Below are positions 15,688 through 24,883 of a stretch of 50,712 nt of DNA, one piece after another (position 1 is the first letter of the stretch; every line of letters begins with the position of its first letter). The translations under genes and the position numbers were made by a program. Under the pieces are notes generated by a model. It was not told where the DNA came from, did not search any database, and saw only the letters and a program-made list of their open reading frames with translations. Origin of the DNA: Fimihabitans intestinipullorum (GTDB lineage Bacteria > Bacillota_I > Bacilli_A > RF39 > UBA660). The DNA is taken from positions 1 to 50,712 of the forward strand of contig DVML01000010.1 in the NCBI GenBank assembly GCA_018714965.1, written 5' to 3'.

Positions 15688-15713
15688 AAGAACTTATACA
15701 CTCATAAGTTCTT
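15688..15713 (-). terminator. Rho-independent terminator after frr
   Basis: Perfect ten-bp stem AAGAACTTAT/ATAAGTTCTT with a six-base loop, followed on the minus strand by TTTATTTG. It overlaps the frr stop codon. Confidence 0.8.
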
Positions 15714-16242
15714 CTTCTTTAACTTTTAATTTCTCATCAATGATCTTATTATAGCGATTAATCAACTCTTGAACATCCTCTTGACCATCTTTTTTGTCGT
15801 CTTCTGTCATATCATCCGCTTTTTTAATATCGTTATTTGCATCTTGTCTTGCATTACGAAGTGCGATACGAGCATCTTCAGCAATCTGTTTTGCTTGTTT
15901 TACATATTCTCTTCTCGTCTCCTCTGTCAATGCAGGAATATTTAGAATAATGACTTCTCCATTGTTATTTGGAGTAAGTCCGATATTAGCTTCGTAGATA
16001 CCTTTTTCGATTGCATTTAAACAAGAGCGGTCAAATGGTTTAATAGAAAGTTGACGTGCTTCAGGTATAGAAATCGTCGCTAATTGTTGTAATGGAGTTG
16101 GAGTTCCATAATACTCTACCATCACGCTATGTAAAATGGCTGGATTAGCTCTACCTGCTCTAATATTGGTAAGACGTTTTTCCATGTTTTCAATCGCCTG
16201 TTGCATCGCTGTTTCTGCTTCTAATAAAATGTCATCTATCAT
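15694..16242 (-). CDS. frr: Ribosome recycling factor
   Basis: Together with EF-G it splits the post-termination ribosome. The 182 residues include the family signature MEKRLTNIRAGRANPAIL (about 20-37), the hinge and beta domain with YYGTPTPLQQLATISIPEARQL, and the C-terminal helix DDKKDGQEDVQELINRYNKIIDEKLKVKEEELM. Length is standard. In most Firmicutes frr follows pyrH; here the gene upstream is a glycosyltransferase and frr has its own strong promoter. Confidence 0.97.
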   Translation of the reverse strand: MIDDILLEAETAMQQAIENMEKRLTNIRAGRANPAILHSVMVEYYGTPTPLQQLATISIPEARQLSIKPFDRSCLNAIEKGIYEANIGLTPNNNGEVIILNIPALTEETRREYVKQAKQIAEDARIALRNARQDANNDIKKADDMTEDDKKDGQEDVQELINRYNKIIDEKLKVKEEELMSV

Positions 16243-16269
16243 AATTCATTCTCCTTTATCTCTACTCTT

Positions 16270-16298
16270 ATTATACGAATAATTTATTTTAGTGTCAA
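16270..16298 (-). promoter_or_regulatory. Promoter of frr
   Basis: TTGACA (16293-16298), 17-bp spacer, TATAAT (16270-16275) on the minus strand. The -35 lies inside the last codons of the upstream glycosyltransferase gene. Confidence 0.8.
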
Positions 16299-17288
16299 TT
16301 GTTTTTCTCGGACTTTCTGATACTCTGTTTCACACGGAATATTGGTAAGCATCAACATCTCACAGTCTGATACATCTTCTCGAATAAGAGGATTAGAATA
16401 TGGCTTAAATGCTTTTAAAATCTCATAAATATCTTGCATTCTTTTTTGATTGATTCCCAATGCATATACATCAAATAAATTTCTTAAAGCAGTTCTATAT
16501 TCTACACTATAAAGCATCAAGTAATTTTGAATAATTCGTTTTTCCAATTGTATTTGATGACTCTCTAAAATTCCTTTCTCAGCATAGTTCACTGCGATTT
16601 TTCCATATTCATTTAACAAGCGATAAGCATCTGTTAAATTAGATGTCATCGATAATCCGTTTTGATGACGTATGTAAATATATACGTAGGTTGGAATATC
16701 TACTACTATTTTTGCATCCGCATATGCATATAAATTAAAAAGATGATCTTCTCCTTGTTGTAAATTAACAAAATAATGATCTTTTATTAATGTCTTTTTA
16801 TAAAGGACACTCCACATTGGAATATTTTGAGATTGAAATGACTGTTTGCTTGGACCATCGAACTGTCTTCCAAAAAAGCCTAGTGGCATAGAACAAATTT
16901 CTAAAGCATGTTTTATATCTTCATCATATAAACTATAAAAGTGTCCTCTCACAATATCAGCGTTTTCCATTTCTGCTGCCCATGCCATATCTGCTATTCC
17001 ATTTGGAGTAACATAATCATCAGCATCGACAAAGTAAACATATTCTCCTGTCGCTTCTTGAAACCCATGTCTTCGTGCATAAGTAACTCCAAGTTTTTCC
17101 TCTTTCACGACTTTAACCCTGGGATCGATCATTTGGTAGTAACTTACTTTTTCGTAACTACGATCCGTTGAAGCATTATCGACAAAAATGATCTCTAGAT
17201 CTTTATAATTCGAACGATATAGAGACGTATAAAGTCTCTCGATCGTATTTTCTGCATTGTGCATCGGAATAATTACGCTTACTAACAT
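16284..17288 (-). CDS. Family 2 glycosyltransferase (downstream copy of a tandem pair)
   Basis: Transfers a sugar from a nucleotide donor to a surface glycan precursor on the cytoplasmic side. The 334 residues have a GT-A fold: MLVSVIIPMHNAENTIERLY at the start, EIIFVDNASTDRSYEK, the donor and metal site as VYFVDADDYVTPNG (about 86-100), and a helical C-terminal half without membrane segments. It is about half identical to the next gene upstream over the first 130 residues, a tandem duplication. The ATG follows the TAG of the upstream copy without a gap. Acceptor and sugar are unknown. Confidence 0.88.
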   Translation of the reverse strand: MLVSVIIPMHNAENTIERLYTSLYRSNYKDLEIIFVDNASTDRSYEKVSYYQMIDPRVKVVKEEKLGVTYARRHGFQEATGEYVYFVDADDYVTPNGIADMAWAAEMENADIVRGHFYSLYDEDIKHALEICSMPLGFFGRQFDGPSKQSFQSQNIPMWSVLYKKTLIKDHYFVNLQQGEDHLFNLYAYADAKIVVDIPTYVYIYIRHQNGLSMTSNLTDAYRLLNEYGKIAVNYAEKGILESHQIQLEKRIIQNYLMLYSVEYRTALRNLFDVYALGINQKRMQDIYEILKAFKPYSNPLIREDVSDCEMLMLTNIPCETEYQKVREKQLTLK

Positions 17289-18203
17289 CTATCTCACCAC
17301 TTTCTGTTTACAGTTTACAGCTTCATTTAAATTCAACAATCGAATGATATCATCTACTTCCTGTTTCATTTCTTTTAGTCTAGAATACGAATATGGACTT
17401 TTCTCTGCTCCATGATATAACGAGGCAAGTTTTAACTTCAGAAATAAAAGTTGTTTTAATATCAGACGATTTAGACTATTTTCATATTGTTCCATCCATC
17501 CCATTTTAATACACTCTTGATAAAGTTTAACTGCATAGTGCATAAATGTATAAGGTTCCACCGCATAATGATTAGAAGATAATCCACTATCTTTCATTTG
17601 ATAAAAATAAACCGATTCTGAAATTCCCACTACTTTATTTGCATTTAAAAAAGCATGCCAATTAAACAAATGATCTTCAAATTGATTCAACGGAACAAAA
17701 AAATTGTCTTTAATACAAGATTTACGATATAAGTGTTGCCAGAGAGGTGCTGAAATACTCTCGAGGTCATGAACTTCCCACTTACTATAAGGACTCTTCT
17801 CTACACTTCGTCGGACAATGGTTGCTAATTGATGATCATTCAAGTAAGTATTATAATTTCCTTCGACGATATCTGCATTCGTCTTGATCGCTGTTTCTAC
17901 TAAATAAGAAATACCATTTGGTGCAACGCAATCATCACTGTCGATAAAATATAGATATTCTCCATTTGATGCATGAAATCCTTTCTTTCGTGCATAACTA
18001 ACTCCTTGTGTCGGCTCTTTTAAAACTCGTACACGTGGATCATTTTTAGCAAAAAAGCAAGCTTTTTCATAACTGTGATCTTGTGAATTATTATCGACAA
18101 AAATAATTTCTAGATTGTCATATTCTTGATATTGTAATGAAGCATATAAATTGTCTAAATACTTTTCCGCATTATACATTGGTATGATCACACTTACTAG
18201 CAT
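17289..18203 (-). CDS. Family 2 glycosyltransferase (upstream copy of a tandem pair)
   Basis: The product has 304 residues with the same architecture as its neighbour: MLVSVIIPMYNAEKYLDNLY, EIIFVDNNSQDHSYEK, and YLYFIDSDDCVAPNG (about 87-101) as the nucleotide-sugar and metal site. The C-terminal halves are more diverged than the N-terminal halves, consistent with different acceptors after duplication. It is first in a two-gene operon with a TTGACA/TATAAT promoter, and the ATG follows AAAGGAGAGGG. The pair is far from the polysaccharide locus at 38-50 kb. Confidence 0.88.
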   Translation of the reverse strand: MLVSVIIPMYNAEKYLDNLYASLQYQEYDNLEIIFVDNNSQDHSYEKACFFAKNDPRVRVLKEPTQGVSYARKKGFHASNGEYLYFIDSDDCVAPNGISYLVETAIKTNADIVEGNYNTYLNDHQLATIVRRSVEKSPYSKWEVHDLESISAPLWQHLYRKSCIKDNFFVPLNQFEDHLFNWHAFLNANKVVGISESVYFYQMKDSGLSSNHYAVEPYTFMHYAVKLYQECIKMGWMEQYENSLNRLILKQLLFLKLKLASLYHGAEKSPYSYSRLKEMKQEVDDIIRLLNLNEAVNCKQKVVR

Positions 18204-18235
18204 ACAACCCTCTCCTTTTTCATTTCTAGGTGTGT

Positions 18236-18263
18236 ATTATACCATACCAATTTTATTTGTCAA
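18236..18263 (-). promoter_or_regulatory. Promoter of the tandem glycosyltransferase operon
   Basis: TTGACA (18258-18263), 16-bp spacer, TATAAT (18236-18241) on the minus strand. Confidence 0.75.
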
Positions 18264-18264
18264 A

Positions 18265-18286
18265 AAAAAGAAGTCTCCTTCTTTTT
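18265..18286 (-). terminator. Rho-independent terminator after priA
   Basis: Nine-bp stem AAAAAGAAG/CTTCTTTTT with a four-base loop, continuing into a run of eight T on the minus strand. It overlaps the priA stop codon. Confidence 0.75.
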
Positions 18287-20453
18287 ATAAGCGCATTGGT
18301 GATAGATCAATATCTAAATTCACTTTGCGATGTGGTTGATAAAGGTCGATTAAAAAATGACACATTTGCAATAATGGTTTTGTATGTTTATACTTTATCA
18401 TAATTTGAACAGAGTATATTTGATTTACCTTTGGCATAGAAGATGCATTAGGTCCTAAAATAATCTGATCCTTTTCATTTTCCTTACGTAAATACTTCGC
18501 GATCTTGGTAATTTCCTTCCATACTTCCTTTTCGTCTTTTCCCGTCATTTTAATGAGTGCTAAATTTTGATATGGTGGATACCCTAGTTTTTTTCGCAAT
18601 GACATCTCCTGCTGATAGAAGGCCTGATAATCGTGCTTGGCAGCTGTTTTTATACTGTAATGATCTATATTAAAGGCTTGAATCATAACTTTACCAGGTT
18701 TCTCTGCACGTCCTGCTCTCCCTGCAACTTGATTTAATAACTGAAAAGTTCTCTCTGCGCTGCGAAAGTCAGGTAAGTTCAAAGAAGCATCTCCATTGAT
18801 CACACCAACTAAAGTAACATTAGGAAAATCTAATCCTTTCGCAATCATCTGCGTTCCAATTAAAATATCATACTCATGATTTTGAAATGCGCGTATAATC
18901 TTCTCGTGACTTCCCTTGCGAGTTGTCGTATCGATATCCATGCGGATCACTCTCGCGTTTGGATAATGCTCTTCTATCATTTCCACTAACTTCTCAGTCC
19001 CAAGACCTCGCCCATTGATATCATGTTCATGACAAACAGGACACTCTGTTAACAATCTCGTTCCATACCCACAATAATGACATCGCATCGTATGACTTGT
19101 TTTGTGATATGTAAGTGGTATATCACAATTTGGACAATTATGGACAAACCCACAGTGATGACAGGAAATGACCGTTTGATATCCCCTTCGATTTAAAAGA
19201 AGAATCGTCTGTTCCTTCTTTTCCAAACGATCTTGGATTGCCTCTTCCAATGCAGAAGACAAAATCGAATGCCCTTTTTTTATCTCTTTTCGCATATCAA
19301 TACGAATCACTTCCGGCAAATTAGATGAAACACGATGATGCATCTCCAACAAGTGATAAATACCTGTTTTCGCACGTGTATAACTTTCAATTTGGGGAGT
19401 CGCACTTCCTAAGATGACTGGAATTTGATAATACTGTCCTCTTTTGAGTGCAATATCGATCGCATGATACTTCGGATGATTTTCTTGCTTATAAGTCATA
19501 GAATGTTCTTCATCTATGATAATCATCCCAAGATTCGTAAATGGAGCAAAAATCGCACTGCGAGCTCCAATCACGATATGTACCTCCCCATTTTCAATCT
19601 TTCGCCATTCATCGTACTTTTCCCCTTGAGATAAGCGACTATGTAAAATAGCAATGTCCGATCCAAATCTCTTTTTAAAATGATCGACCATCTGAGGAGT
19701 TAAACTAATCTCCGGAACAAGTACGATCGCTTCCTTGCCTTCTTTTACAACTTCACCAATCCACTGCATATAGACTTCCGTCTTACCACTTCCAGTCACA
19801 CCATGTAGTAGACACGGATAAAACTGAGATCGATGTGAGACCACATCTTCCCAAACTTTTTCTTGTTCTTCTGTCAAAGAAAATGGCTTTTCCAACGTTT
19901 CTACTTCATCTTGTAGTCGGTAAACTTCCTCTTTAAATTCTATCAACACTTCTTTTTTTAATAATGTTTGCACAGCTGAAGACGAAATTGCGCACGCTTC
20001 TTTCTTTTCGATACATGTACGCGTTTGAAATAAATCTAAAATCTTCTTTTGCAGCGGTGTCTCATTTCCACTTACTTTATTTATTTTCAAATATGTTTGA
20101 TACTTCTTAGGAACAGAAAATCCCTCACGTGCTTTTAAGGCAGTTGGTAGCATCGTTTGATAGCAGAAAACCTTTTTCGAAAGCGTTTTTTTGCTCATAT
20201 AATCGCCAAGTTTCAAAAGTTCTTCTGTCAAGACAGGTTTTTCATCTATCATCGTTTCTATTTCTTTCAATTCATATGTTCCATTTTGTTCTTCCAAGAG
20301 TGCCGTCACAAATCCTTCCAATGTTTGTCTTCCAAAAGGAACACGAACACGACACCCTACTTTTAACTTTTGTTCCATCGATTCTGGAACGAGGTAAGAA
20401 AATGTTTGATCTAAATTTTTTGCCTTGCTCTCCGTTAGTACTTCCGCTATCAT
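18285..20453 (-). CDS. priA: Primosomal helicase PriA
   Basis: A 3'-to-5' helicase that restarts replication at stalled or repaired forks. The 722 residues have the N-terminal DNA-binding domain (YLVPESMEQKLKVGCRVRVPFG), Walker A GVTGSGKT at 218-225, DEEH helicase motif II, and a cysteine-rich zinc insertion (CHHCGFVHNCPNC...CHYCGYG...CPVC) that carries the eight family cysteines. The C-terminal half has the usual QMIAKGLDFPNVTLV and VAGRAGRAEKPGKV motifs. The start follows GAGGTGAGGGT. Length is slightly below the roughly 800 of B. subtilis because of a shorter N-terminal part. Confidence 0.96.
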   Translation of the reverse strand: MIAEVLTESKAKNLDQTFSYLVPESMEQKLKVGCRVRVPFGRQTLEGFVTALLEEQNGTYELKEIETMIDEKPVLTEELLKLGDYMSKKTLSKKVFCYQTMLPTALKAREGFSVPKKYQTYLKINKVSGNETPLQKKILDLFQTRTCIEKKEACAISSSAVQTLLKKEVLIEFKEEVYRLQDEVETLEKPFSLTEEQEKVWEDVVSHRSQFYPCLLHGVTGSGKTEVYMQWIGEVVKEGKEAIVLVPEISLTPQMVDHFKKRFGSDIAILHSRLSQGEKYDEWRKIENGEVHIVIGARSAIFAPFTNLGMIIIDEEHSMTYKQENHPKYHAIDIALKRGQYYQIPVILGSATPQIESYTRAKTGIYHLLEMHHRVSSNLPEVIRIDMRKEIKKGHSILSSALEEAIQDRLEKKEQTILLLNRRGYQTVISCHHCGFVHNCPNCDIPLTYHKTSHTMRCHYCGYGTRLLTECPVCHEHDINGRGLGTEKLVEMIEEHYPNARVIRMDIDTTTRKGSHEKIIRAFQNHEYDILIGTQMIAKGLDFPNVTLVGVINGDASLNLPDFRSAERTFQLLNQVAGRAGRAEKPGKVMIQAFNIDHYSIKTAAKHDYQAFYQQEMSLRKKLGYPPYQNLALIKMTGKDEKEVWKEITKIAKYLRKENEKDQIILGPNASSMPKVNQIYSVQIMIKYKHTKPLLQMCHFLIDLYQPHRKVNLDIDLSPMRL

Positions 20454-20472
20454 ACCCTCACCTCTTTATCCT

Positions 20473-20502
20473 ACTATATCATTCTAAACAAAAGATCGTC
20501 AA
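20473..20502 (-). promoter_or_regulatory. Promoter of priA
   Basis: TTGACG (20497-20502), 18-bp spacer, TATAGT (20473-20478) on the minus strand. Confidence 0.5.
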
Positions 20503-20506
20503 CAAA

Positions 20507-20529
20507 AAAAGGTTTCTAAAAAACCTTTT
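20507..20529 (-). terminator. Terminator after the HEKIH-motif gene
   Basis: Nine-bp stem AAAAGGTTT/AAACCTTTT with a five-base loop, followed by a seven-T run on the minus strand. It overlaps the stop codon of the gene. Confidence 0.75.
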
Positions 20530-21676
20530 TTCTCTTTTGAAATTGAATTAACTCTTCCACATCTTCTCCGATTTTATAAAAAATAGGCGCGGGAAATCTT
20601 TCCATTAATTCTTCATTAAAATGCGGGACAAACACTCCTTCTTCTACATCTTCTAAAAACATATTTCCATAAGTTGCTAATACTTTGTTATCTTTTAAAT
20701 ATCCATTATTATTTGCATAGCAATATTGATCGAGCATTTTTAAAATTTCATAAATTAAATTAGAATAATCCACATTTATCCCTGTTTCTAAAAGATCGGA
20801 TAAAAAGTCGACAAGAGCAAATAATCTATCTGGGTTTAATGTGGAATCAATTAAGCGTAGTTCATTTTTTACGAAATTAAAATTGCCTGTATTATTCGCA
20901 ACATGAAATAAATTAGGATCGATCATTTCAGATAACATGGATATCACCAAAGCTGGCACTTTATAGTATAAATCATCGATCAGAGGATACCCATAATACT
21001 CTGCCGAGATTAAATCAGCAAGCCCCTCCGTCGTTTTATATCCAATTTCAGAATTTTTTTGAACGCCACAACTTCCCTTTTCTTTGTGATTTGTAAGTAA
21101 ATGTATCTTTTCATGATCCAAAAGAAATTGTTCTTTTTCTTGATATCCCAACAAGTTGCATGATTGATCATAAGTTCCCGAAAAATTATCGTGAAAATCT
21201 TTTTGCCTCATGCGTACAGTTCGATAAAGTTCGTATAATCTTTTAAAGTCCATGCAAGGAGCTGTCTTCAAATAATAGTTTAATTGATAAAGCTGATCTT
21301 TTTCCCACTGTGATAGTCTTTTATTTTTCTCAATTGCTTGATTTAACAATAAAATTCTTTCTCTTTTTGACATTGCCTTAATGTCTATACTTTTTTTATT
21401 AAATGGATTTTCAAAAGAAATAATAAATTCTCTTCCACGTTGAATTAAGTATTGTAATTCTTCCTTCATACAATATAATACTATCATATACTGATGACCA
21501 AAGTTAATACCTTCACTATGAAGTAAATGTGCGTTATGATTATTCCCTTCATATTCGCCTAGAAATGTATCGACAATTTGATCTCCTCGAAAAAGATAAA
21601 CCTCTGAATCATATGAGTATGATACTTCAATCGTTTCTCCATGATATTCGATTTTTCCTAAATATAATTCATTCAT
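20516..21676 (-). CDS. Uncharacterised protein with an HExxH (HEKIH) motif
   Basis: The protein has 386 residues, no signal peptide and no membrane segment. The N-terminus (1-60) is beta-rich, the rest helical. Residues 188-192 are HEKIH, followed 25 residues later by E217 in TTEGLADLISAEYYG, a spacing that fits a gluzincin-type zinc peptidase (HExxH plus a downstream Glu). I know of no named family with this sequence. It is single-gene, between a small membrane protein and priA, with a TATAAT box just upstream of an AGGGG-type ribosome binding site. A phage or toxin-antitoxin (ImmA-like) origin was considered, but nothing nearby supports it. Confidence 0.55.
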   Translation of the reverse strand: MNELYLGKIEYHGETIEVSYSYDSEVYLFRGDQIVDTFLGEYEGNNHNAHLLHSEGINFGHQYMIVLYCMKEELQYLIQRGREFIISFENPFNKKSIDIKAMSKRERILLLNQAIEKNKRLSQWEKDQLYQLNYYLKTAPCMDFKRLYELYRTVRMRQKDFHDNFSGTYDQSCNLLGYQEKEQFLLDHEKIHLLTNHKEKGSCGVQKNSEIGYKTTEGLADLISAEYYGYPLIDDLYYKVPALVISMLSEMIDPNLFHVANNTGNFNFVKNELRLIDSTLNPDRLFALVDFLSDLLETGINVDYSNLIYEILKMLDQYCYANNNGYLKDNKVLATYGNMFLEDVEEGVFVPHFNEELMERFPAPIFYKIGEDVEELIQFQKRKKVF

Positions 21677-21716
21677 GCAATCCCCTCACATAGTGGTCTA
21701 TTATAACAAAAACAAA

Positions 21717-21739
21717 ACAGAATGAAAAGATCATTCTGT
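21717..21739 (-). terminator. Terminator after the small membrane protein gene
   Basis: Nine-bp stem ACAGAATGA/TCATTCTGT with a five-base loop, followed on the minus strand by TTTTGTTTTTG. Confidence 0.8.
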
Positions 21740-21747
21740 CGTTTTAA

Positions 21748-22095
21748 TTAAAACACTCCGAACAATTCTGCAACGAAATTAACCATAAACGACTGTACAA
21801 CGATTGTTGTCAAAACTGCAAAAACCGCAAAACTTATTTTGATGAACGAATTTTTTTTCTCTTTAATAGAACTAATGATATAAAATAGTGCTATAACAAA
21901 AATTAAAATATTATCTATCCAAAGCAAAATATTAAATGGTGTAGAAACTAATAGTTCATTGAGTCCCATCGTATCATAGGAACAATTATAGATCATGTTA
22001 GTAAATAATAGTGCATTGATTACAAGACTAATACCTGTTAAAACAACTAAAATAATTCCTACTATCTGATTAAAATTTTTAATCTCTCTTTTCAT
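21748..22095 (-). CDS. Small membrane protein, three predicted membrane segments
   Basis: The product has 115 residues with hydrophobic segments near 9-31, 53-75 and 85-108, separated by short loops; the second loop is basic (SSIKEKKNS). No enzyme motif is visible and no family is recognised. It has a TATAAT box, a ribosome binding site (AGGAGGAT) and its own terminator, so it is probably expressed alone. It lies between eno and the HEKIH-motif gene, with no functional hint from either. Confidence 0.6.
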   Translation of the reverse strand: MKREIKNFNQIVGIILVVLTGISLVINALLFTNMIYNCSYDTMGLNELLVSTPFNILLWIDNILIFVIALFYIISSIKEKKNSFIKISFAVFAVLTTIVVQSFMVNFVAELFGVF

Positions 22096-22131
22096 CTTAT
22101 CCTCCTATTATCATTATAACACGATCAAAAA

Positions 22132-22158
22132 AAGAAATCGATTATTTTTCGATTTCTT
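22132..22158 (-). terminator. Rho-independent terminator after eno
   Basis: Ten-bp stem AAGAAATCGA/TCGATTTCTT with a seven-base loop, followed by a T run on the minus strand. It includes the eno stop codon in the loop. Confidence 0.75.
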
Positions 22159-23374
22159 CTTCAATGCGAAGTAATTGATTATATTTACAAATACGATCTG
22201 TACGAGAAAGTGACCCTGTTTTAATCTGGCCTAAATCAAGTCCAACAGCAAGATCAGCAATCGCCGTATCCTCTGTTTCTCCACTACGGTGAGAAATGAT
22301 TGTCTTATATCCATTTTCTTTTGCTAAGTTAATCGTCTCAACTGTTTCCGTATAAGTACCAATTTGATTTACTTTCAATAAGATTGCATTTCCCGCATGA
22401 TGATCAATTCCCATTTGTAAACATTTTTTATTTGTAACAAACAAATCGTCCCCAACTAATTGAATTTTGTCTCCCAAACGTTTTGTAATAAGTTCAAATC
22501 CTTCCCAATCGTTTTCATCTACTGGATCTTCGATTGAAATGATTGGATATTTACTAACTAATTCTTCGTAGAATTCTACAAGTTCTTCTGTCGTTAAACT
22601 TCTATTTTCTCCAGCAAGTACATATTTTCCATCTTTATAGAATTCACTTGCTGCAACATCGATTCCAAGTTTGACATCCACTCCAGGTTCATAACCAGCT
22701 TTTTTAATAGCTTCCATAATTAGTTCGAACCCTTCGCTGTTGCTATCTAAGTTTGGTGCGAATCCACCTTCGTCACCTACACCTGTAGCAAGTCCTTTTT
22801 CATTTAAAACTTTCTTTAGATTATGAAATACTTCAGCTCCAATTTGCAATCTCTTTTTAAATGTATCTGCCTGTGGAATAATCATAAATTCTTGGAAGTC
22901 TAAGCGGTTATCCGCATGTGCTCCTCCGTTGATGATATTCATCATTGGCACCGGAAGTGTTCTTCCTTCTCCTACATATTGATAAAGAGGTTTCTTAGCA
23001 TTTTGCGCTGCCGCTTTTAATGATGCAAGTGAAATTCCTAAAATCGCATTCGCACCATATTTGCTCTTCGTCTCAGTTCCATCTAAATCGATCATCTTAC
23101 GATCGATGGCCTCTTGGTCTTCTACGTCCATTCCGACAATCGCCTCTTTTAAGTCGGTATTTACATTGTGAACTGCTTTTAAAGTTCCCTTTCCTAAATA
23201 ACGATTTTTATCTCCATCGCGAAGTTCCAACGCTTCTCTTTCTCCAGTAGATGCTCCAGATGGTACTGCTGCGCGACCGATGATTCCGTTTTCCAAAATC
23301 ACATCTACTTCTACTGTTGGATTTCCTCTAGAATCTAATATTTCTCTTCCTATAATATCTTTAATTTTTGTCAT
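22142..23374 (-). CDS. eno: Enolase
   Basis: Interconverts 2-phosphoglycerate and phosphoenolpyruvate in glycolysis. The 410 residues carry the N-terminal opening TKIKDIIGREILDSRGNPTVEVDV, the catalytic GVGDEGGFAPNLDSN region, the metal ligands in SIEDPVDENDWEG and LVGDDLFVTN, and the C-terminal signature LLKVNQIGTYTET and SHRSGETED. It is about 20 residues shorter than usual, mostly by small loop losses. The start is the ATG at 23374, after GGAGGAAGAGT; the in-frame TTG further upstream is not needed. It lies 11 bp after murD and is probably co-transcribed with it. Confidence 0.97.
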   Translation of the reverse strand: MTKIKDIIGREILDSRGNPTVEVDVILENGIIGRAAVPSGASTGEREALELRDGDKNRYLGKGTLKAVHNVNTDLKEAIVGMDVEDQEAIDRKMIDLDGTETKSKYGANAILGISLASLKAAAQNAKKPLYQYVGEGRTLPVPMMNIINGGAHADNRLDFQEFMIIPQADTFKKRLQIGAEVFHNLKKVLNEKGLATGVGDEGGFAPNLDSNSEGFELIMEAIKKAGYEPGVDVKLGIDVAASEFYKDGKYVLAGENRSLTTEELVEFYEELVSKYPIISIEDPVDENDWEGFELITKRLGDKIQLVGDDLFVTNKKCLQMGIDHHAGNAILLKVNQIGTYTETVETINLAKENGYKTIISHRSGETEDTAIADLAVGLDLGQIKTGSLSRTDRICKYNQLLRIEEEIEK

Positions 23375-23385
23375 ACTCTTCCTCC

Positions 23386-24717
23386 TCAATTTAATTCTTC
23401 TACGATTTTTTTAAATAATTCTCCTCTTTCTTCAAATGTTTCAAATTGATCCCATGAAGCACAAGCAGGAGAAAGTAAGATTACGTCTCCCTCATCGGAA
23501 AGATTATATGCCGCCTTGACTGATTCTTCTAAATCATCTAAGACGATACAATCCTTTTTGATTCGATCACAGAATGCTTTAATTTTGTCTTTTGTCTCAC
23601 CATAACAAATGACATGTTTTACATGTTCCATATGAGGTTCTAGCTCATCGAATGACTGTCCTCGATCAAGTCCTCCAAGTAAAACAATGGTTGGAGCTGT
23701 AAAAGCATCCAAAGCAATTTCGGTCGATTTGTTATTTGTCGCCTTCGAATCGTTATAAAATGTTCTACCGTGAAGTTTTCGCACGTATTCCATGCGATGT
23801 TCTACTCCGCCAAAGTTACCTAATACTTCTCTAATAACTTCTCGATCGAGTCCATATTGTGCCGCAACTAAAATAGCGCACATGATGTTCTCATAATTAT
23901 GCATTCCTTGCACGCGTATGTCATCTAGAGCTATCACTTTTTCGTCTTGATACCAAATATAACCATTCATTACATAGCAATCTTTTTGTTGTGTTCCAGA
24001 AAAATATAATTTCTTACATTTTAGATCGCTTGTCAATTCCATAACGTCATAATTATCGTGATTTAAAATTGCTATATCATGAGTTGTCATATTCTGAAAT
24101 AGTTTTTTCTTCACGTTTTTATAAGTTTTATAATCTCCGTGAAAATCGAGATGCACCTCACTTAAATTGGTAAGTACCGCAATATTCGGATGAAACTCAT
24201 ACATATCACATAACTGGTGATCCGACACTTCAATTACGATCATATCGTTTTCTTTTATCTGATTGACGATACTAGAAAGGGGCGTTCCAATGTTTCCAAC
24301 AAGATAAACTGGGAATCCCATCGCAGCTAAAATTTCATACGTAATCGTCACAGTAGTAGTCTTACCATTTGATCCAGTAACTGCAATGATGTGTACATTT
24401 TTCGGAAGTAATTTCGCTGCCATTTCCACTTCGTTAATCACTGGAATTTTTAACTTTCTCGCTTTTTCCACACATACGTGATCCTTCCGAATTCCGGGGT
24501 TTTTAATCAAAACATCGTAACTTTGATCCAAAATTTCTTCAGGATGATCTGTCACGATATACTCAACACCTAATCGTTTCAGTTCACTCACATGTTCTTC
24601 TTTTTGTTCTTTTTGATCGGTGATCAAAATTTTATTGTTTCTCGTCGCAAGTAATTTCGCTGCTTCAAAACCACTTTTCGCCATTCCTAAGATAAAAATT
24701 TTCTTGTTCTCAAACAT
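23386..24717 (-). CDS. murD: UDP-N-acetylmuramoyl-L-alanine--D-glutamate ligase
   Basis: Adds D-glutamate to the peptidoglycan precursor in the cytoplasm. The 443 residues include the N-terminal Rossmann-like FILGMAKSGFEAAKLLA, the ATP-binding VTGSNGKTTTVT (about 114-125), the conserved Mur-ligase HLDFHGDYKTYKNVKKKLF, and the C-terminal YNDSKATNNKSTEIAL and ILLLGGLDRGQ-like stretch (VLLGGLDRGQ). The ATG follows AGGTGAAA. Pairing of murD with eno in one operon, away from the other mur and division genes, is unusual. Confidence 0.97.
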   Translation of the reverse strand: MFENKKIFILGMAKSGFEAAKLLATRNNKILITDQKEQKEEHVSELKRLGVEYIVTDHPEEILDQSYDVLIKNPGIRKDHVCVEKARKLKIPVINEVEMAAKLLPKNVHIIAVTGSNGKTTTVTITYEILAAMGFPVYLVGNIGTPLSSIVNQIKENDMIVIEVSDHQLCDMYEFHPNIAVLTNLSEVHLDFHGDYKTYKNVKKKLFQNMTTHDIAILNHDNYDVMELTSDLKCKKLYFSGTQQKDCYVMNGYIWYQDEKVIALDDIRVQGMHNYENIMCAILVAAQYGLDREVIREVLGNFGGVEHRMEYVRKLHGRTFYNDSKATNNKSTEIALDAFTAPTIVLLGGLDRGQSFDELEPHMEHVKHVICYGETKDKIKAFCDRIKKDCIVLDDLEESVKAAYNLSDEGDVILLSPACASWDQFETFEERGELFKKIVEELN

Positions 24718-24883
24718 GTTTTCACCTTCCTATTTCATTATAACATTATTCTTTTTCTTTGTTAATATACAGACATTTTCTTGACAAAAAAACATATGAT
24801 AGATATCTTTTAATTTCGACAAAAAGACAATGAAAAAAGGCTTTTTTTCTCGTTCTAATCTTTATGTTTTATATAATCCGTGA

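Noticed and set aside
20129..20551. 140-codon open frame antisense to priA and running past its start
   Set aside because: No expression signals, and it crosses the priA promoter and a terminator hairpin; a shadow frame.
24781..24809. Plus-strand TTGACA-N17-TATCTT in the murD/femX gap
   Set aside because: A plausible but distant promoter with a poor -10. The TATAAT next to the gene is better placed, so I mention it only as an alternative.
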